A stretch of 15,883 nucleotides of DNA, taken from NCBI GenBank assembly GCA_046545575.1, contig JBKGZM010000046.1, positions 1-15,883 of the forward strand. The letters are read 5' to 3'. This DNA comes from JAGXOF01 sp046545575. Lineage in GTDB: Bacteria; Chloroflexota; Dehalococcoidia; SZUA-161; SpSt-899. Within the stretch, counting starts at the first letter, position 1. Every line of letters begins with the position of its first letter. Shown piece after piece: positions 14,331 to 15,883 of this stretch. Made by a program: the position numbers and the translations under genes. The notes below the pieces were generated by a model. That model saw only the letters and a program-made list of their open reading frames with translations, ran no database searches and was not told the DNA's origin.

Positions 14331-14998
14331 ACGTGCGAGCGGGAACTGCCAGAGTATCAGACTTTGTACTCGATTTGCTCTTCCCGAGGAGATGTATCGG
14401 GTGTGGGATTGAGGGCGATTTCCTATGCCCGCGTTGTTGTGAATTGCTACCCAGGCCGGAGTCCGTCGGGGTCGTATCTTCTCAAGACCGTGACTTGCTG
14501 GACTCGCTTGATGGTCTACAATGCGTTTTTCTGTATCAGGGGCTGGCGCGAGATGCCGTTCATTATCTCAAATACAGGAACATGAAGTCTCTGGCCAGGC
14601 CACTTGCCGGACTTATGGCGGATCATCTGGAGTCCAATCCCGTATCTGCTGATGTCCTGACGGTAGTACCCATGCATTCAAAGCGACTGCGTAAACGGGG
14701 GTACAATCAAGCTGAGTTGCTGGCCAGGGAACTGAGTCGTTTTGTTCAATTGCCTCTGGTGAAGGGAGCTCTTATTCGTCTGAGGAACACGCCTTCGCAG
14801 GTTTCTATGATTGCCAGTGATCGCCGGAGCAACGTTGAAGGGGCATTTCGATGTAGAGGGCGAGTGTTCCAGGGGAAGGCTGTCCTTTTGATCGATGATG
14901 TATGTACCACGGGGGCTACCTTGAATGCCTGCGCGGCTGCCTTGAAAGAGGCGGGGGCCCGGTCGGTTCAGGGCCTGACGCTCTCAAGGGAATACTGA
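14327..14998 (+). CDS. comF: ComF-family phosphoribosyltransferase-like protein
   Basis: The 223-residue protein has the two parts of the ComF family. At the N-terminus is a Cys4-type zinc ribbon with Cys23, Cys26, Cys34 and Cys37. A type I phosphoribosyltransferase domain follows, with KRLRKRGYNQAELLA (119-133) and the PRPP-binding loop VLLIDDVCTTGATL (186-199). ComF is needed for DNA uptake in naturally competent bacteria, but homologues are widespread in bacteria not known to be competent and their reaction is unclear. ATG at 14327 overlaps the pyrD stop in ATGA, so translation is probably coupled. The MoaE-like gene starts 12 bp further on. No other competence gene is visible here. Confidence 0.92.
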   Translation: MNVRAGTARVSDFVLDLLFPRRCIGCGIEGDFLCPRCCELLPRPESVGVVSSQDRDLLDSLDGLQCVFLYQGLARDAVHYLKYRNMKSLARPLAGLMADHLESNPVSADVLTVVPMHSKRLRKRGYNQAELLARELSRFVQLPLVKGALIRLRNTPSQVSMIASDRRSNVEGAFRCRGRVFQGKAVLLIDDVCTTGATLNACAAALKEAGARSVQGLTLSREY

Positions 14999-15010
14999 GA
15001 AGGGGAATCG

Positions 15011-15394
15011 GTGATTAAAGTAACCGACGGGGAAATCCCGGTAGAAGAAACCTTAAACTCGTTACGAGATCCCAGGAGTGGGGCGATACTTTCATACCTG
15101 GGCACGGTGCGTGAATCCGCTGAAGGCAGGGCGAGTCGGGGAATGTCTTTTCAGGTCGACAGAACGGTTATGCAGGAGGCGCTTGAAGATGTGAGAACTG
15201 AGGCCCTGCAGAAATTCGATGTGAGAGAGATTACATTAGTGCACCGTACTGGATCATTTGCTGTCGGGGACAGCATTCTGCTCATTGCCATAAGTTCGGC
15301 TCACCGTGGCCCGGCCCTAAATGCCTGTGAGTACATAATAGACCGCATAAAAGAGTTGCATGAGTCCTGGAAGAGGGAAAAATTCAACGAGTAA
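15011..15394 (+). CDS. moaE: MoaE-like molybdopterin synthase large subunit
   Basis: MoaE and MoaD together add sulfur to cyclic pyranopterin to make molybdopterin. This protein is short, 127 residues against roughly 150 in E. coli. The family pattern is clear: GAILSYLGTVRES (24-36), HRTGSFAVGDSILLIAISSAHR (78-99), and the C-terminal element with Lys114 and Lys121 spaced 7 apart, like the catalytic Lys119 and Lys126 of E. coli MoaE. The usual LEYEAY-type segment is replaced by MSFQVDR and the PxWK motif by ESWK, so it is a divergent member. The start is GTG at 15011, with aaggggaa upstream. It follows comF by 12 bp. No moaD, moaA or moaC is nearby. Confidence 0.85.
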   Translation: MIKVTDGEIPVEETLNSLRDPRSGAILSYLGTVRESAEGRASRGMSFQVDRTVMQEALEDVRTEALQKFDVREITLVHRTGSFAVGDSILLIAISSAHRGPALNACEYIIDRIKELHESWKREKFNE

Positions 15395-15406
15395 AGCGTC
15401 CCTTGT

Positions 15407-15435
15407 TTGCAGTCAAGGCTTTTGGAAGATATAAT
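15407..15435 (+). promoter_or_regulatory. Promoter for tRNA-Pro
   Basis: TTGCAG (15407-15412) and a perfect TATAAT (15430-15435) are separated by 17 bp. They lie just after the moaE stop. Transcription would start near 15442 and produce a leader of about 60 bases before the tRNA, to be removed by RNase P. Confidence 0.65.
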
Positions 15436-15503
15436 GTTGAATGTCGAGTTTGCTACACTCACTTGAATCTGACAACTCAACAAACTCAATGAACTCGTAA
15501 GAT

Positions 15504-15577
15504 CGGGGAGTAGCGCAGCCTGGCAGCGCGCCATGTTCGGGACGTGGAGGTCGGGAGTTCAAATCTCCCCTCCCCGA
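15504..15577 (+). tRNA. tRNA-Pro, anticodon CGG
   Basis: A full cloverleaf of 74 bases can be drawn. The acceptor stem is cggggag/ctccccg, the D stem is gcgc/gcgc with a loop containing GG, and the anticodon stem is ccatg/cgtgg (one G-T pair) around ttcggga. The anticodon CGG reads CCG (proline). The variable loop has 5 bases, the T stem is gggag/ctccc with loop ttcaaat, and the discriminator base is A. CCA is not encoded, so it is added after transcription. Confidence 0.95.
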
Positions 15578-15592
15578 TTTCCCTTAGGGATG

Positions 15593-15802
15593 TTATCCAA
15601 GTATTGCCTCTATACCGTTGCTAAGATCCTCGTCACCAAAAGGTTTCAAGATATAGTTGTAGGGATGTGTTGCCTCTGCGCGTTCCTTGAATTCGTGATC
15701 CACGTATGGAGTAAGATACACCACGGGGATATGGGAGCGCGAGCGTATTTGCTCGGCAGCTTCAATGCCGTCCATTTCCCTCCTCAGGACGACATCCATC
15801 AA
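15593..15802 (-). CDS. Response-regulator receiver domain fragment (truncated)
   Basis: The fragment is the C-terminal two thirds of a receiver domain. The phosphoacceptor Asp lies in LVLMDVVL, followed by MDGIEAAEQIRSR, the conserved Thr in VVYLTPY and the Lys in YILKPF; it ends at IEAILG with no output domain. This looks like a stand-alone or PAS-linked receiver of the MDGIEAAEQIR type. The frame stays open upstream of the TTG at 15802, through AAKDSPDLVLM, to an in-frame TAA at 15866-15868. The N-terminal beta strand and acidic pair of a real receiver are missing. The break falls in the terminal inverted repeat (15830-15873), so the gene is either a pseudogene or was cut by an assembly junction. 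The real start is probably not in the window. Confidence 0.7.
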   Translation of the reverse strand: MMDVVLRREMDGIEAAEQIRSRSHIPVVYLTPYVDHEFKERAEATHPYNYILKPFGDEDLSNGIEAILG

Positions 15803-15829
15803 GACCAGATCGGGGCTATCCTTTGCCGC

Positions 15830-15873
15830 CCTTCTATGAGGGGCCTCTTTGTCAAGCCCCTTGGTTTATTTTC
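15830..15873. repeat. Terminal inverted repeat, right copy (44 bp)
   Basis: It is the exact reverse complement of bases 7-50. It overlaps the upstream part of the receiver-domain reading frame and contains that frame's TAA. Sequence similarity stops abruptly at 15829, where the receiver-domain code continues, and on the left at 51, where the SIMPL gene leader continues. Confidence 0.9.
15839..15872 (+). terminator. Terminator-like hairpin with T-rich tail
   Basis: Arms aggggc (15839-15844) and gcccct (15856-15861) are a perfect 6-bp stem with an 11-base loop, followed on the plus strand by tggtttatttt. The form is that of an intrinsic terminator for plus-strand transcription. The same structure occurs on the minus strand in the left repeat copy. 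The stem is short, so the call is tentative. Confidence 0.4.
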
Positions 15874-15883
15874 GTTCTTCGCC

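Noticed and set aside
15401..15418. Terminator for moaE (ccttg...caagg followed by cttttgg)
   Set aside because: The stem is only 5 bp and the T-run is short; it overlaps the -35 box of a much better promoter for the tRNA.
1..15883. CRISPR arrays, insertion sequences, phage genes or a defence island
   Set aside because: I saw no regularly spaced repeats, transposase, integrase or known defence gene; apart from the terminal repeat the content is housekeeping.

Overview
The window looks like a bacterial chromosome segment of about 15.9 kb, packed with housekeeping genes and with little intergenic space. The gene content fits Chloroflexota, probably Dehalococcoidia or a relative. The pointers are an archaeal-type cofactor-independent phosphoglycerate mutase in a pgk/tpiA operon, an AAA-R3H ATPase of the SpoIIIAA/Ycf45 type behind pdxS-pdxT, an endonuclease-IV-like TIM-barrel protein of a type I associate with archaea, and a class 1B pyrD. 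This placement is an inference from gene content and is not certain.

Layout, left to right. A lipoprotein-like SIMPL-domain protein (+) faces the end of a five-gene minus-strand operon, with a 14-bp-stem hairpin between them. That operon reads, in transcription order, pgk, apgM, a metallo-beta-lactamase hydrolase, tpiA, miaA. It starts at a near-consensus promoter next to position 6048. Divergent from pgk is a two-gene plus-strand unit, a small three-helix membrane protein and a PAP2-family phosphatase, with its own near-consensus promoter. Next is a minus-strand pyridoxal-phosphate operon, pdxS, pdxT and an AAA-R3H ATPase, with a REP-like hairpin between pdxS and pdxT and a clear promoter upstream of pdxS. 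From 10411 all protein genes but the last run on the plus strand: gmk, an APC-family permease, the endonuclease-IV-like protein, pyrD, comF and a MoaE-like protein. A tRNA-Pro(CGG) with its own promoter follows. The window ends in a fragment of a response-regulator receiver domain on the minus strand.

How the genes work together. The left operon supplies the triose part of glycolysis/gluconeogenesis (TpiA, Pgk, ApgM) together with a tRNA-modification enzyme and a hydrolase of unknown substrate. PdxS and PdxT together form pyridoxal 5'-phosphate synthase. Gmk and PyrD belong to nucleotide synthesis, and ComF is a phosphoribosyltransferase-like protein.

I do not see a clear new defence, mobile or biosynthetic system. 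The most unusual structure is a perfect 44-bp inverted repeat at the two ends of the window (7-50 and 15830-15873). It carries a terminator-like hairpin and sits exactly where the response-regulator gene loses its N-terminus. It is either an assembly or amplification junction or a real dispersed repeat. Smaller oddities are a PAP2 protein without its motif-2 histidine, two long perfect inverted repeats inside coding sequence (gmk and the start of the permease), and a metallohydrolase inserted into the glycolytic operon.
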